A stretch of 40,972 nt of DNA from Saprospiraceae bacterium. GTDB lineage: Bacteria > Bacteroidota > Bacteroidia > Chitinophagales > Saprospiraceae. This document shows, piece by piece, positions 9,080 through 16,782 of the stretch; within the stretch, counting starts at the first letter, position 1, and the number at the start of each line of letters is the position of its first letter. The stretch is taken from contig JAHDHQ010000033.1 in the NCBI GenBank assembly GCA_020631235.1, forward strand, positions 1 to 40,972. Reading direction: 5' to 3'. The position numbers were made by a program, and so were the translations under genes. The notes below the pieces were generated by a model that was not told where the DNA came from, searched no databases, and saw only the letters and a list, made by a program, of their open reading frames with translations.

Positions 9080-10615
9080 ATGGGTACTCAATTGCTATTG
9101 GTAGTGGGCTTTGTGCTGTTTCTCGCTATCTTATTACTATTATTTTTCATCAGTCGCTATAAGCGATGTCCATCCGATAAAATCCTGGTTGTCTATGGGA
9201 AGACTGGAGGTGAACAATCAGCCAAATGTTATGCCGGTGGTGCTACTTTTGTATGGCCTGTTATTCAAGATTATCGGTACCTCGATCTAACTCCAATAAG
9301 CATCGATGTAAACCTTCAGGATGCCTTGTCAAAGCAGAATATTCGAGTTTCAGTGCCTGCGCAGTTCACTGTGGGTGTAAGTAACAAGCCACATCTAATG
9401 ATTGCTGCAGCTGAGCGGCTTTTGGGCCTTGAGCAGCCTGCTATTCGTTCTTTAGCCCATGATATAATAATGGGGCAAATGAGATTGGTAATCGCCAATA
9501 TGGATATAGAAGAATTAAATACTGATCGAGATAAATTTGTCGATTCTGTTTATCAGAATGTCGGTAATGAGCTTCATAAAATCGGATTAGAATTAATAAA
9601 TGTAAACGTGACGGATATTCAAGACGAATCAGGATATATACAAGCTCTAGGAAAGGAAGCTGCTGCAAAAGCCATAAACGATGCCAAGGTTAAAGTTTCC
9701 AATGAGGAGCGGACTGGAGCCATAGGGCAAGCTGAAGCGCAGCAAGAGCAAAGAATAAAAGTGGCTGATGCAAATAGTCGAGCAGAAATAGGAGAGGCAG
9801 AGGCCAATCAAATTCAACGAATACAAATTGCAAACGCCAATAGTTTAGCGGATATTGGGGAAGCTGAAGCTACCCAAAAGCAACGAATTCGAATTGCTGA
9901 AGCCAATTCTAAGGCAGAGATTGGAGAGGCTGATGCTAGGGCTATCGCAACGGAAGGTAAGAATACGGCTAGTGTTAAAATAGCTGCCTCCAACGCGGTT
10001 AGGGATATCGAAGTGGCGGAAGCCGAAAGGCGAGCGACGGCAGCAAGAAAAGTAGCCGCCGCAAAAGCCATGGAGGAGGCATACATTGCTGAGAAAGAAT
10101 CAGAAGATGCTAGAGCAAAAATGGAATTGGCTAAAAAGCAAGCGGATGAAGTAGTCGATGCTGATATAGAAAAACAAAAAGCAGTTATTGCTGCTCAAGC
10201 TGAAGCTGAAAGGCAAAGAGAAACGGCGAAGGGTGAAGCAGATGCGCTACTTGCTAAATATATGGCACAAGCAAAAGGACAAGAAGCTTTGTTGACTAAG
10301 CAAGCAGAAGGTTTCCAGAAATTAGTAGAAGCGGCTGGGGGAGATCCACAAAGTGCCATTGGTTATCTGATGATCGATAAATTAACGGAATTGGCCCAAA
10401 TCCAAACATCGGCTATTAAGGAGTTGGATATAGAGAAAGTAGTAGTTTATGACAATGGAAGCGGTCAAGGTGTAGGGAATTTTGTCCAAGGGCTTTACGG
10501 AATGATGCCTCAATTAAATGACTTCTTGGAGCAATCGGGAATGAGTTTGCCAGCAGCATTGGTCCAGAAAAAAGACGAACCAGAATTAGAAGAAGTAGAC
10601 GACTCAGAAGAATAG
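9080..10615 (+). CDS. Flotillin-like SPFH-domain protein
   Basis: The 511-residue protein has an N-terminal membrane segment at 4-25. An SPFH/PHB domain spans about 35-200 (PSDKILVVYGK, SVPAQFTVGV, NVNVTDIQDESGYI). A long helical region from about 205 to 385 is rich in Glu-Ala and forms coiled coil, and a C-terminal oligomerisation-type domain follows (GEADALLAKYMAQAKGQEALL). The end is acidic (DEPELEEVDDSEE). Flotillins organise membrane microdomains and assemble into large oligomers. Residues about 214-300 consist of near-perfect 22-residue repeats, described separately. It lies 24 bases downstream of the NfeD-like gene and is followed by a strong terminator, so the pair is a two-gene operon. 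Confidence 0.92.
   Translation: MGTQLLLVVGFVLFLAILLLLFFISRYKRCPSDKILVVYGKTGGEQSAKCYAGGATFVWPVIQDYRYLDLTPISIDVNLQDALSKQNIRVSVPAQFTVGVSNKPHLMIAAAERLLGLEQPAIRSLAHDIIMGQMRLVIANMDIEELNTDRDKFVDSVYQNVGNELHKIGLELINVNVTDIQDESGYIQALGKEAAAKAINDAKVKVSNEERTGAIGQAEAQQEQRIKVADANSRAEIGEAEANQIQRIQIANANSLADIGEAEATQKQRIRIAEANSKAEIGEADARAIATEGKNTASVKIAASNAVRDIEVAEAERRATAARKVAAAKAMEEAYIAEKESEDARAKMELAKKQADEVVDADIEKQKAVIAAQAEAERQRETAKGEADALLAKYMAQAKGQEALLTKQAEGFQKLVEAAGGDPQSAIGYLMIDKLTELAQIQTSAIKELDIEKVVVYDNGSGQGVGNFVQGLYGMMPQLNDFLEQSGMSLPAALVQKKDEPELEEVDDSEE
9719..9985 (+). repeat. 66-bp tandem repeat in the flotillin coiled coil
   Basis: The frame contains three full copies and a fourth partial copy of a 22-residue unit of the form IGEAEAxQxQRIxIAxANSxA. 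The DNA period is exactly 66 bases: the Ile-Gly pair begins at 9722, 9788, 9854 and 9920. Twenty-two residues equal two hendecads (11-residue turns), a spacing that makes a nearly straight coiled coil. The copies differ at several codons. Confidence 0.85.
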
Positions 10616-10635
10616 GCTAGTTGTCAGTAAAGAAT

Positions 10636-10675
10636 AAAGCACAAGTCTGTAAATGCAGCTTGTGCTTTTGTTATT
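10636..10675 (+). terminator. Rho-independent terminator after flotillin
   Basis: A perfect 10-bp stem pairs AAAGCACAAG (10636-10645) with CTTGTGCTTT (10659-10668). It can be extended inside by CTG/CAG around a bulge, and a T-rich tail (TTTTGTTATT) follows. It lies 20 bases after the flotillin stop codon and closes the NfeD/flotillin operon. Confidence 0.85.
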
Positions 10676-10677
10676 AA

Positions 10678-10694
10678 GGTCTTTGTTAAAGACC
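10678..10694. terminator. Small perfect hairpin between convergent genes
   Basis: GGTCTTT, loop GTT, AAAGACC form a perfect 7-bp stem in the 111-base gap between the flotillin gene and the converging phosphodiesterase gene. The hairpin lies beyond the 3' end of the minus-strand gene. A strong U-tract is missing on either side, so its role as a terminator is plausible but weak. Confidence 0.4.
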
Positions 10695-10726
10695 ATCTTT
10701 ATCTAAAGCAATACTCATACATGGTT

Positions 10727-12571
10727 TTAATCCTTGGTAAGCACATCGAAGTTTGCTCCGGCATCTTGACACAATTCAGCGTTGCCAATTGTTTTAAGGG
10801 TATAACAAACAGCAGTGGCGCCAGCTTGGATATTAACTGAAAAATCCGCTGGGATGATCACATTGTCACAAACAAGGGGTACTCTGCCTTTATCCCAGTT
10901 GTCAGCATCATGCCAGTTGTTAGATATGGATCCATTCCAAGTGATATAGCCAGGGTTAACACAATCCGATAAGTCATAGGTACAATCGGCTACCCAGCTT
11001 TGCCCATCAATATCCCAAGAAGGATCAGCAGCTATGCAAAGATGGCCGAGCACTGACACTGGAAGGTCTACAAGTTTTGGAGTTTCTGAATAATCATACA
11101 CATATGTCGAATCGGCAGCCATCCATGTTGCATCTGTAATAATCCCATCATTATCATTGGTAGAAAAATCCTCTAGCACGGTAGCCTGCTCATCATCTAG
11201 TTTCCAATATCCAATAAGTGAATTATAATTTGGATGCTGAGCATCTACTTCATTGCAAGCATAATCGGAAATTGCCGAAGCGTCCAGGGCCATATCCCAA
11301 ATTCGCACTTCAGCAATAGATCCGCCAAAATCATAGGCTTGATTAATATCAGTACCAAGGAAAAAACCTGAACCATTGTCTATGTCGCCAATAGAAGCAA
11401 TAGAAGTTTCACCCACAAAGACACCTTCTTGATACATTTTCATCATACCATCTCTATCAAAGGTTACGGCAAGACTGTGCCATTCGTTATCTGCAATAGC
11501 GGCCCCAATATTTAAATCAGCTCGATTACTTCCATCGCCGATATTAACTTTCCACTCAGGTCCACTTGGATACTTAAAAGAGAATACAAATCCTTTATTA
11601 TTTCCACTATCCCAATCTTTATTTCCAATGATGGCCACATCGGCAGCCATGGATGTTCTTACTCTGCACTCTACAGTAAAATCTCGATTTGGACCAAAAT
11701 CATAATCAGGAATATGAGGAAACTCTACATAGTCGTTATCACCATCAAATGTTAGCTCAGTGGTATCCATTAAACAGTTTGTGATAGATAGTAGACTGCT
11801 ATCTTTTATGATTACCGAAGTTTCAATGGAATCTCCAGCAATGATAAAAGGAATACGGCGTTCTTCTATCGTCTCACCTCCATGGCTAAAACCTATCCCG
11901 CCGTGATCAGAAGTAATGAAAACTGCCCAGTTTTCGTCAGGGTAGTTTGGTCGAGCTTTTAAACTATTTATAACTTCACCTATGAGTGAATCAGTAGTTT
12001 CTATAGCAGTGACATAATCAGGAGAGTCACTCGTAAATCCTGTGCTATGGCCCGCACCATCGCATTCGTCAAAGTGTAAGAAAAGCAAGTCTGGATCTTC
12101 GACATCTAGATAGTGTCTTGCTCTGGTCTCGACATCTATATCTGAGCCTACATTTTCTTTAGTATCAGCATAGCTTTGTACAATGTAGTCATTGATTGGA
12201 TTCCAGTGGCAAATGGAAATCGTGTTAAGGTTTGGGTTGGCTTCTTCAATGTATTTAATGACGGTCGGATAATCATCGTAGTTGTTAGAAGAAAAGTCAT
12301 TGCCAGTCACGCCATGTTTGTCAGACCTAACCCCACAAAGTATAGCTGACCATCCAGGGCCGCTAATGGTAATATCATCGTTAAGACAATCCGGGCTGTA
12401 GAGTCCATCGCTAATTAAATCATCCATAACCGGTGTGTGGCTAGATTCAAAGACATCCGAACGGATTCCATCTATTCCAATAACTAAGGCTTTTTGGCCG
12501 AATAAAGGAGCTATGCTTGTAAACCCAATAGCTATAAGCAAAGCAAGTCTCAATTTGGATTTAAATTTCAT
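10727..12571 (-). CDS. Secreted alkaline-phosphatase-superfamily phosphodiesterase with LamG-like domain
   Basis: The 614-residue protein has a signal peptide (1-26, ending LFGQ). The catalytic domain, about 27-265, is of the type I phosphodiesterase/nucleotide pyrophosphatase kind. Visible metal-site motifs are VIGIDGIRSDVF, ISGPGWSAIL with a candidate Ser/Thr nucleophile, LFLHFDECDGAGHSTGF and FITSDHGGIGFSHGG. A concanavalin/LamG-like domain follows at about 275-450 (DYVEFPHIPDYDFG, EVRIWDMALDASAISDYA). The C-terminal part has a GSISNNWHDADNWDKGRVP segment common in secreted Bacteroidota proteins. No clear T9SS tail is present; the protein ends abruptly at NFDVLTKD. Substrate unknown: phosphodiester, nucleotide or phosphonate are all possible. 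No sulfatase CxPxR motif is seen. Confidence 0.8.
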   Translation of the reverse strand: MKFKSKLRLALLIAIGFTSIAPLFGQKALVIGIDGIRSDVFESSHTPVMDDLISDGLYSPDCLNDDITISGPGWSAILCGVRSDKHGVTGNDFSSNNYDDYPTVIKYIEEANPNLNTISICHWNPINDYIVQSYADTKENVGSDIDVETRARHYLDVEDPDLLFLHFDECDGAGHSTGFTSDSPDYVTAIETTDSLIGEVINSLKARPNYPDENWAVFITSDHGGIGFSHGGETIEERRIPFIIAGDSIETSVIIKDSSLLSITNCLMDTTELTFDGDNDYVEFPHIPDYDFGPNRDFTVECRVRTSMAADVAIIGNKDWDSGNNKGFVFSFKYPSGPEWKVNIGDGSNRADLNIGAAIADNEWHSLAVTFDRDGMMKMYQEGVFVGETSIASIGDIDNGSGFFLGTDINQAYDFGGSIAEVRIWDMALDASAISDYACNEVDAQHPNYNSLIGYWKLDDEQATVLEDFSTNDNDGIITDATWMAADSTYVYDYSETPKLVDLPVSVLGHLCIAADPSWDIDGQSWVADCTYDLSDCVNPGYITWNGSISNNWHDADNWDKGRVPLVCDNVIIPADFSVNIQAGATAVCYTLKTIGNAELCQDAGANFDVLTKD

Positions 12572-12753
12572 TCAACCGAAAGTACAAATTTCCACCCAAA
12601 AAAGTGGACCATTAGAAGGATAATGCCACCTTAATCTAAGCTGGTTAATGGCGGTTTAAATTGACTCTGATGTAGTATGCGCTTAAGCATTTTGGAACTT
12701 AAGCTAAACTGTTCTATTTTTATTTACATATTATAAAAATATATAATATGATT

Positions 12754-13662
12754 TTATTTATAAAGTTCATAATCGATCTCTTCCCAAACGAAAAAGCATC
12801 TAAAGCCTACAAAATCACTCGGATAGATTTCCTTCTTTTTCTCCAAAAGTAAGATGTCGTCAGCTGTTTGTGTATAGTCTCCACCTACCACGTAAAATTC
12901 TTCATCAATCATTTCGGACACATTGCCAAGGATATTGTAAAATGTATTTTTAGTTTTTCGACTTTTGGTTCAAACTGATTGGATAGGTATGATGTTTTTG
13001 TTTTGATGTTTTTTTGCGGCTGATAAGGAGTTTATTTTCCCAATTTCAACTTCTTTATTTTGAATCTTTTCTTTTAGTAGGTTCCACTCTTCTTCTGAAG
13101 GAATAAAATATCTAGGGTAGTGGCTGACTAAATGTTTATTTTCTTGGGCAATTTCACTCTGTAGATAGTTGTCAATGGTAAAATAATTTTCTCTATTTTG
13201 GCTTAATGTGTTGGCTTTCAGAATGTTGCGTTCGACAAGAAGATGTTCGAATACCACATTAGATCTCCAAGTGCAAAAATCTTTCGCTTGTTGCAAGCTA
13301 ATGCCGATTACAGGATAGTCGTCATATAGTGCGTGATGATGGTATTGGGACTTATGTACAGGTATGCGGCCCTTCTTTGAGCCATTATCTGGGTCTAATT
13401 TAAACATATGGCCATCTTGGTCACTCATTACTGATTTGGCTTCCACAGACGCTTCACCCATTATTCTCTTAATGTAGTATGTGTATTCTTTCCAGTTTAT
13501 ATTACTTACTTCGGTTTGGTCGCAAAGCAAAGTGTCATTGATGGGGATGCAATTTGGAGGAAGTATTGTATTAAAGTCTTTTAGGTTTTTAGGTGTCTGT
13601 GCTGTTAGACAGTTCCCAAAAAATAAAAACAAGAAGATTTTTAAGGAAGTTAATGATTGCAT
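12754..13662 (-). pseudogene. FGE/SUMF1-domain secreted protein interrupted by an in-frame TGA
   Basis: The frame starts at 13662 with a signal peptide (ending CLTAQ) and shows FGE-sulfatase/SUMF1 landmarks: LLCDQTEVSNINWKEYTYYI, YPVIGISLQQAKDFCTWRS and YFIPSEEEWNLLKE. It meets a TGA at 12970-12972 after IPIQSV. In exactly the same frame the family pattern continues: NTFYNILGNVSEMIDE, EFYVVGGDYTQTADD, then the C-terminal DFVGFRCFFVWEE before TAA at 12754-12756. Without the TGA the product would be 302 residues. This is one nonsense change, not a frameshift. The truncated form of 230 residues lacks the conserved GNVSE and GFRC core, so it should be inactive unless the TGA is read through. Related proteins include formylglycine-generating enzyme and GldJ/GldK-type lipoproteins; the exact subfamily is unclear. 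Confidence 0.8.
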
Positions 13663-13913
13663 GATTTGATTGTTTTTTATTTAATTAAACATTTAAAATA
13701 ATTATATAAAATATAATTTTAATTTATAAGCAATTGACTTTAAATATTAAATACATTTATAAAATAAACATGTAAAATAAATATAATGTGTAATATACTT
13801 TTCTTTCGCATTTAAATTCTTTCATTTTTTTTTCTGCCAAACATTAAGTTAATCAAAATCTATTCCTTGCGCAACAAACATTATCTTAGTTGCTAAACAG
13901 TTATTTCTATCTT
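13663..13913. other. Divergent AT-rich promoter region
   Basis: About 250 bases lie between the minus-strand SUMF1-type gene and the plus-strand arylsulfotransferase gene. The region must carry promoters for both. It is mostly A/T with no hairpin or operator I can support. An in-frame TTG at 13890 could extend the sulfotransferase upstream, but ATG 13914 fits better. Confidence 0.4.
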
Positions 13914-15569
13914 ATGCAAACATGGCTATCCCTCTTCTTTACACTCTGTGTTTTACCTTTGTTTAGTCAAACAACAGTAGGTGTGCTCTCATCCACGGAC
14001 GATGTTTTCGATGGGTATACCTTTTTCTCACCATTTTCAGGAACAAAAGCCTATTTAGTAGATAACTGTGGAAACTTAGTTAATGAGTGGGATCGAGGCA
14101 CAAGGCCAGGTTTAGCCGCTTACTTTTTGGAAAGTGGTCACTTATTCAGAACTTATAAAGTGGATCCCGAAGGTCCTTTTACGTCTGCAAGCAATGCTGG
14201 AGGAATTGAGCTAGTAGATTGGGATAATAATGTGGTTTGGAAATATGAAATTAATACCTCAGAGCAGTTATCTCATCATGACGCGGTTATGATGCCTAAT
14301 GGAAATGTACTCATTTTAACCTGGGAACTTACTTATCGAGACGAATTAATCGAATTAGGTCGGAATCCAGAAGAAATATCTTCACAAAACTTTATGTGGT
14401 CTGAGAAGATTCTTGAGTTAGAACCAGTGGGAGCAGATGATGCGAATATCGTGTGGGAATGGCATATTAACGATCATTACATACAGGATTTTGATGATAC
14501 TAAGGAAGGCTTCGGAATTGTGGCTGATCATCCTGAATTGTTTGACATAAACTTGCCTGATTTAAATAGTAGTAATTCCAATGCGAGCCGTGATTGGAAT
14601 CATTTTAATGCTATTGATTATAATGAAACACTTGACCAAATTTTGATTTCAGTCCGTAATTCAGATGAAGTATGGATTATTGATCATAGCACTACAACTG
14701 AAGAAGCAGCCAGTCATGAGGGAGGAATTTACGGTAAAGGTGGAGATATCTTGTATCGGTGGGGAAATGCATCCGCTTACAAAGGAGCTCCGATTGAATA
14801 CCAGCTTTTATGGGGGCAGCATGGAGTACACTGGATACAGGAAGGATTAAATGATGAAGGGCAAATATTAATTTACAATAATGGTAATGGAAAACCTGGC
14901 GCTGATTTTTCACAAATTCAACTATTAAACCCACCTCAGGATTCACCAGGTTTTTATACTAGGATAGATGGCGTGACATACGGTCCAGCCACCTTAGAAA
15001 CTATTTATGGTGACCAGGGCGGAGAAAACTTTTATAGCGCTTTTCTTTCCAATGCGCAGAGACTTCCTAATGGCAATACACTAATTAATGCAGGATCGCC
15101 GGGTTTAATCTTTGAAGTTACTCCTGATCGGGATGTAGCTTGGGAATATGAAATTCCTTTATTTGGAGATTTTCCTGCCACACAAGGTCAAAACATTAGC
15201 GATAATGCAAATTTCAGAGCTTATAAATATGGTCCTGATTATCCAGGTTTTGATGGTTTGGATTTGACACCTGGTTTGCCCATTGAGAATAATCCGAATG
15301 ATTGCGAATTAGTTTCGAGCACCAAGGAGGAGCAAAATATCAAGGTTTATCTACAATATAACTCCAGTAATAATCGCCTTGAGGTTTTAGCTAATGTCTC
15401 TGATGTGGAGCAAGTGTTACTTTATGATTTAGGAGGAAGATTGTTGCATCAATTTACACCTGATAAGACCAATACGAGCTTTGAATTTGAGCCCAGTTTT
15501 GGTATTTATATCGGAACAATCATACTAAAGAATGGTAATCGGCAAACTATCAAATTATTAGCAAACTAA
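13914..15569 (+). CDS. ASST-type aryl-sulfate sulfotransferase, T9SS-like tail
   Basis: Starting at ATG 13914 the product has 551 residues and a normal signal peptide (MQTWLSLFFTLCVLPLFSQ). A TTG eight codons upstream would place extra polar residues before it. The body matches the arylsulfotransferase (ASST) propeller family: GTKAYLVDNCGNLVNEWD, SHHDAVMMPNGNVLILTWE, then RDWNHFNAIDYNETLDQILI and SVRNSDEVWIIDHST, with a later WGQHGVHW segment. His residues in these blocks are candidates for the sulfuryl-transfer site. The last 70-80 residues resemble a type A sorting domain (VLLYDLGGRLLHQF then FGIYIGTIILKNG) but without a clear PNP entry. It converges on the next gene with a 27-base gap. Donor and acceptor unknown. 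Confidence 0.8.
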   Translation: MQTWLSLFFTLCVLPLFSQTTVGVLSSTDDVFDGYTFFSPFSGTKAYLVDNCGNLVNEWDRGTRPGLAAYFLESGHLFRTYKVDPEGPFTSASNAGGIELVDWDNNVVWKYEINTSEQLSHHDAVMMPNGNVLILTWELTYRDELIELGRNPEEISSQNFMWSEKILELEPVGADDANIVWEWHINDHYIQDFDDTKEGFGIVADHPELFDINLPDLNSSNSNASRDWNHFNAIDYNETLDQILISVRNSDEVWIIDHSTTTEEAASHEGGIYGKGGDILYRWGNASAYKGAPIEYQLLWGQHGVHWIQEGLNDEGQILIYNNGNGKPGADFSQIQLLNPPQDSPGFYTRIDGVTYGPATLETIYGDQGGENFYSAFLSNAQRLPNGNTLINAGSPGLIFEVTPDRDVAWEYEIPLFGDFPATQGQNISDNANFRAYKYGPDYPGFDGLDLTPGLPIENNPNDCELVSSTKEEQNIKVYLQYNSSNNRLEVLANVSDVEQVLLYDLGGRLLHQFTPDKTNTSFEFEPSFGIYIGTIILKNGNRQTIKLLAN

Positions 15570-15596
15570 GTTGTAAACGAGCTACATAGCCCTCTT

Positions 15597-16385
15597 TTAT
15601 TTTCGATGAAGCACTCCGAAATTTTCGTGCTGCTCCACATTGACTAAGTTAATATTGCAGCTTTGATCATCGCCAATCAGCAATGCAAAATCTTGTTGTG
15701 TTGCTTTACCATTTGCATAACTAGCTGGATTCCATTTCTCCATGCAGCTTAGTTGTTCTACAATCACAGAATCAATGGTTGAATTTTTAGTGGATGAAAC
15801 CATCTTCACATCATACGGATCTCCCTCAGCTGAGATTGAAAAGGTAGCAATAGCTAATTGATGCTTTTCTTGTTGATACGCTAGGTCCTTAGCATTTAAT
15901 ATATCCTTTATTTTGTTGGCCAATGTCGTGTTTCCTTGCATGGGAGCTGCATCTATAGTAGGTATAAATGCAAACGAAAAATGTATTTTTTTAGCCTCAT
16001 TTTCCTTTAATGAGTTGTTCGGTAGATAGTTAATGCTAATCTGTACTAATTCGTGTACGTCCGCTTGCTTAAGTAATTCTTTTTGCGCTGAATTTAGAAG
16101 GTTATTTTCACTAGTAACCCTTTTTTCTTTTCCATCAATAATGGCTATAGTGCTTACTGAGAAATATTCTTTTACCCATTCAGGCTTAAAGTGTTTGTTG
16201 ATTTCTTCCAGTGATGTAATCTCCTTAATCTGATTTTTGCTGATGGAAAACGCTGGATCTACTTTCAAGATTTCGAAAGTCTCTTGGTAATCATTAGTAA
16301 TAGTTTGTGATTTTATGTTGCTGGTGTTTAAGATGCAGAACATAAAGAAGCAAGGTATCCAAGTCTGTATAGCTAATCTAATCAT
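15597..16385 (-). CDS. Secreted protein with TonB-C-like domain
   Basis: The 262-residue protein starts with a hydrophobic segment ending NIKSQ near residue 27, best read as a cleavable signal peptide. The last 80 or so residues look like a TonB C-terminal-type domain: LAIATFSISAEGDPYDVKMV, SVIVEQLSCMEKWNPASYAN, then the closing strand DFALLIG. The middle, about 30-170, is unrecognised. A true energy transducer keeps an uncleaved membrane anchor and a Pro/Lys-rich spacer, neither of which is obvious here, so this is probably a TonB-C-fold protein used for something else. Transcribed convergently with the arylsulfotransferase. Confidence 0.6.
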   Translation of the reverse strand: MIRLAIQTWIPCFFMFCILNTSNIKSQTITNDYQETFEILKVDPAFSISKNQIKEITSLEEINKHFKPEWVKEYFSVSTIAIIDGKEKRVTSENNLLNSAQKELLKQADVHELVQISINYLPNNSLKENEAKKIHFSFAFIPTIDAAPMQGNTTLANKIKDILNAKDLAYQQEKHQLAIATFSISAEGDPYDVKMVSSTKNSTIDSVIVEQLSCMEKWNPASYANGKATQQDFALLIGDDQSCNINLVNVEQHENFGVLHRK

Positions 16386-16782
16386 GATTATTAAATTATA
16401 TATAAATACTGAATGTATTTTCCTGAAGCCTAATTTTTATGTTTTGTTTAACGGATGTGTGTTTAAATATTTGTAGACTGATAAGGGTTTTAGCTAATAG
16501 ACTTTTTTATAAGTTTTAGTCAAATGGAGATTTTTAACGGTAAGCTTTAACAGATTGTTTTCCAAAAGCTCTAATGCCACCATATCCATATTTTCGCTCG
16601 CTATATACCAGTAGAAAGTCCCTTCATCATAATACCAGTTATGCAAGAAATAGAAGCTTCTTTTAAATCTCCTTCATTTCAATTTTATTGATGAGAGGAA
16701 AGGCAGTTTACTTTAAAATAATGTTCATGAAATATAATCCCGAGCGTTTATTATACTTAATGATAGTAAGAAAATTTAAACC
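16386..16782. other. Intergenic region of about 400 bases
   Basis: This region holds the promoter of the TonB-C-like gene's downstream neighbour side and a possible coding remnant (see 16494-16673). I see no terminator or operator. Both flanking genes are on the minus strand. Confidence 0.35.
16494..16673 (-). pseudogene. Possible C-terminal gene remnant
   Basis: An open minus-strand stretch runs from just after a TGA (16674-16676) to a TAG at 16494-16496. It encodes a protein-like sequence: RSFYFLHNWYYDEGTFYWYI, then ASENMDMVALELLENNLLKL, ending LTKTYKKVY. Aromatic-rich strand-like segments and an orderly amphipathic helix look real, yet there is no ATG before MDMVALE and no upstream coding match in other frames. 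It is either the 3' end of a decayed gene or a short gene with an unusual start. Confidence 0.3.

Noticed and set aside
9814-10086. Ala/Ser-rich minus-strand open frame inside the flotillin gene
   Set aside because: It is antisense to the Glu/Ala coiled coil. Codon bias of the sense strand explains the lack of stops.
12681-12704. GCTTAAG-N10-CTTAAGC inverted repeat
   Set aside because: The core CTTAAG is itself palindromic, which makes such matches common, and there is no T-tract on the minus strand to make it a terminator for the SUMF1-type gene.
12970-12972. UGA read as selenocysteine in the SUMF1-type gene
   Set aside because: The position is in a linker before the GNVSE motif, not at a catalytic Cys, and I see no SECIS-like hairpin. 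A nonsense change or sequence error is simpler.
13890-13913. TTG start extending the arylsulfotransferase by eight codons
   Set aside because: It would put polar residues ahead of a good signal peptide that begins at ATG 13914.
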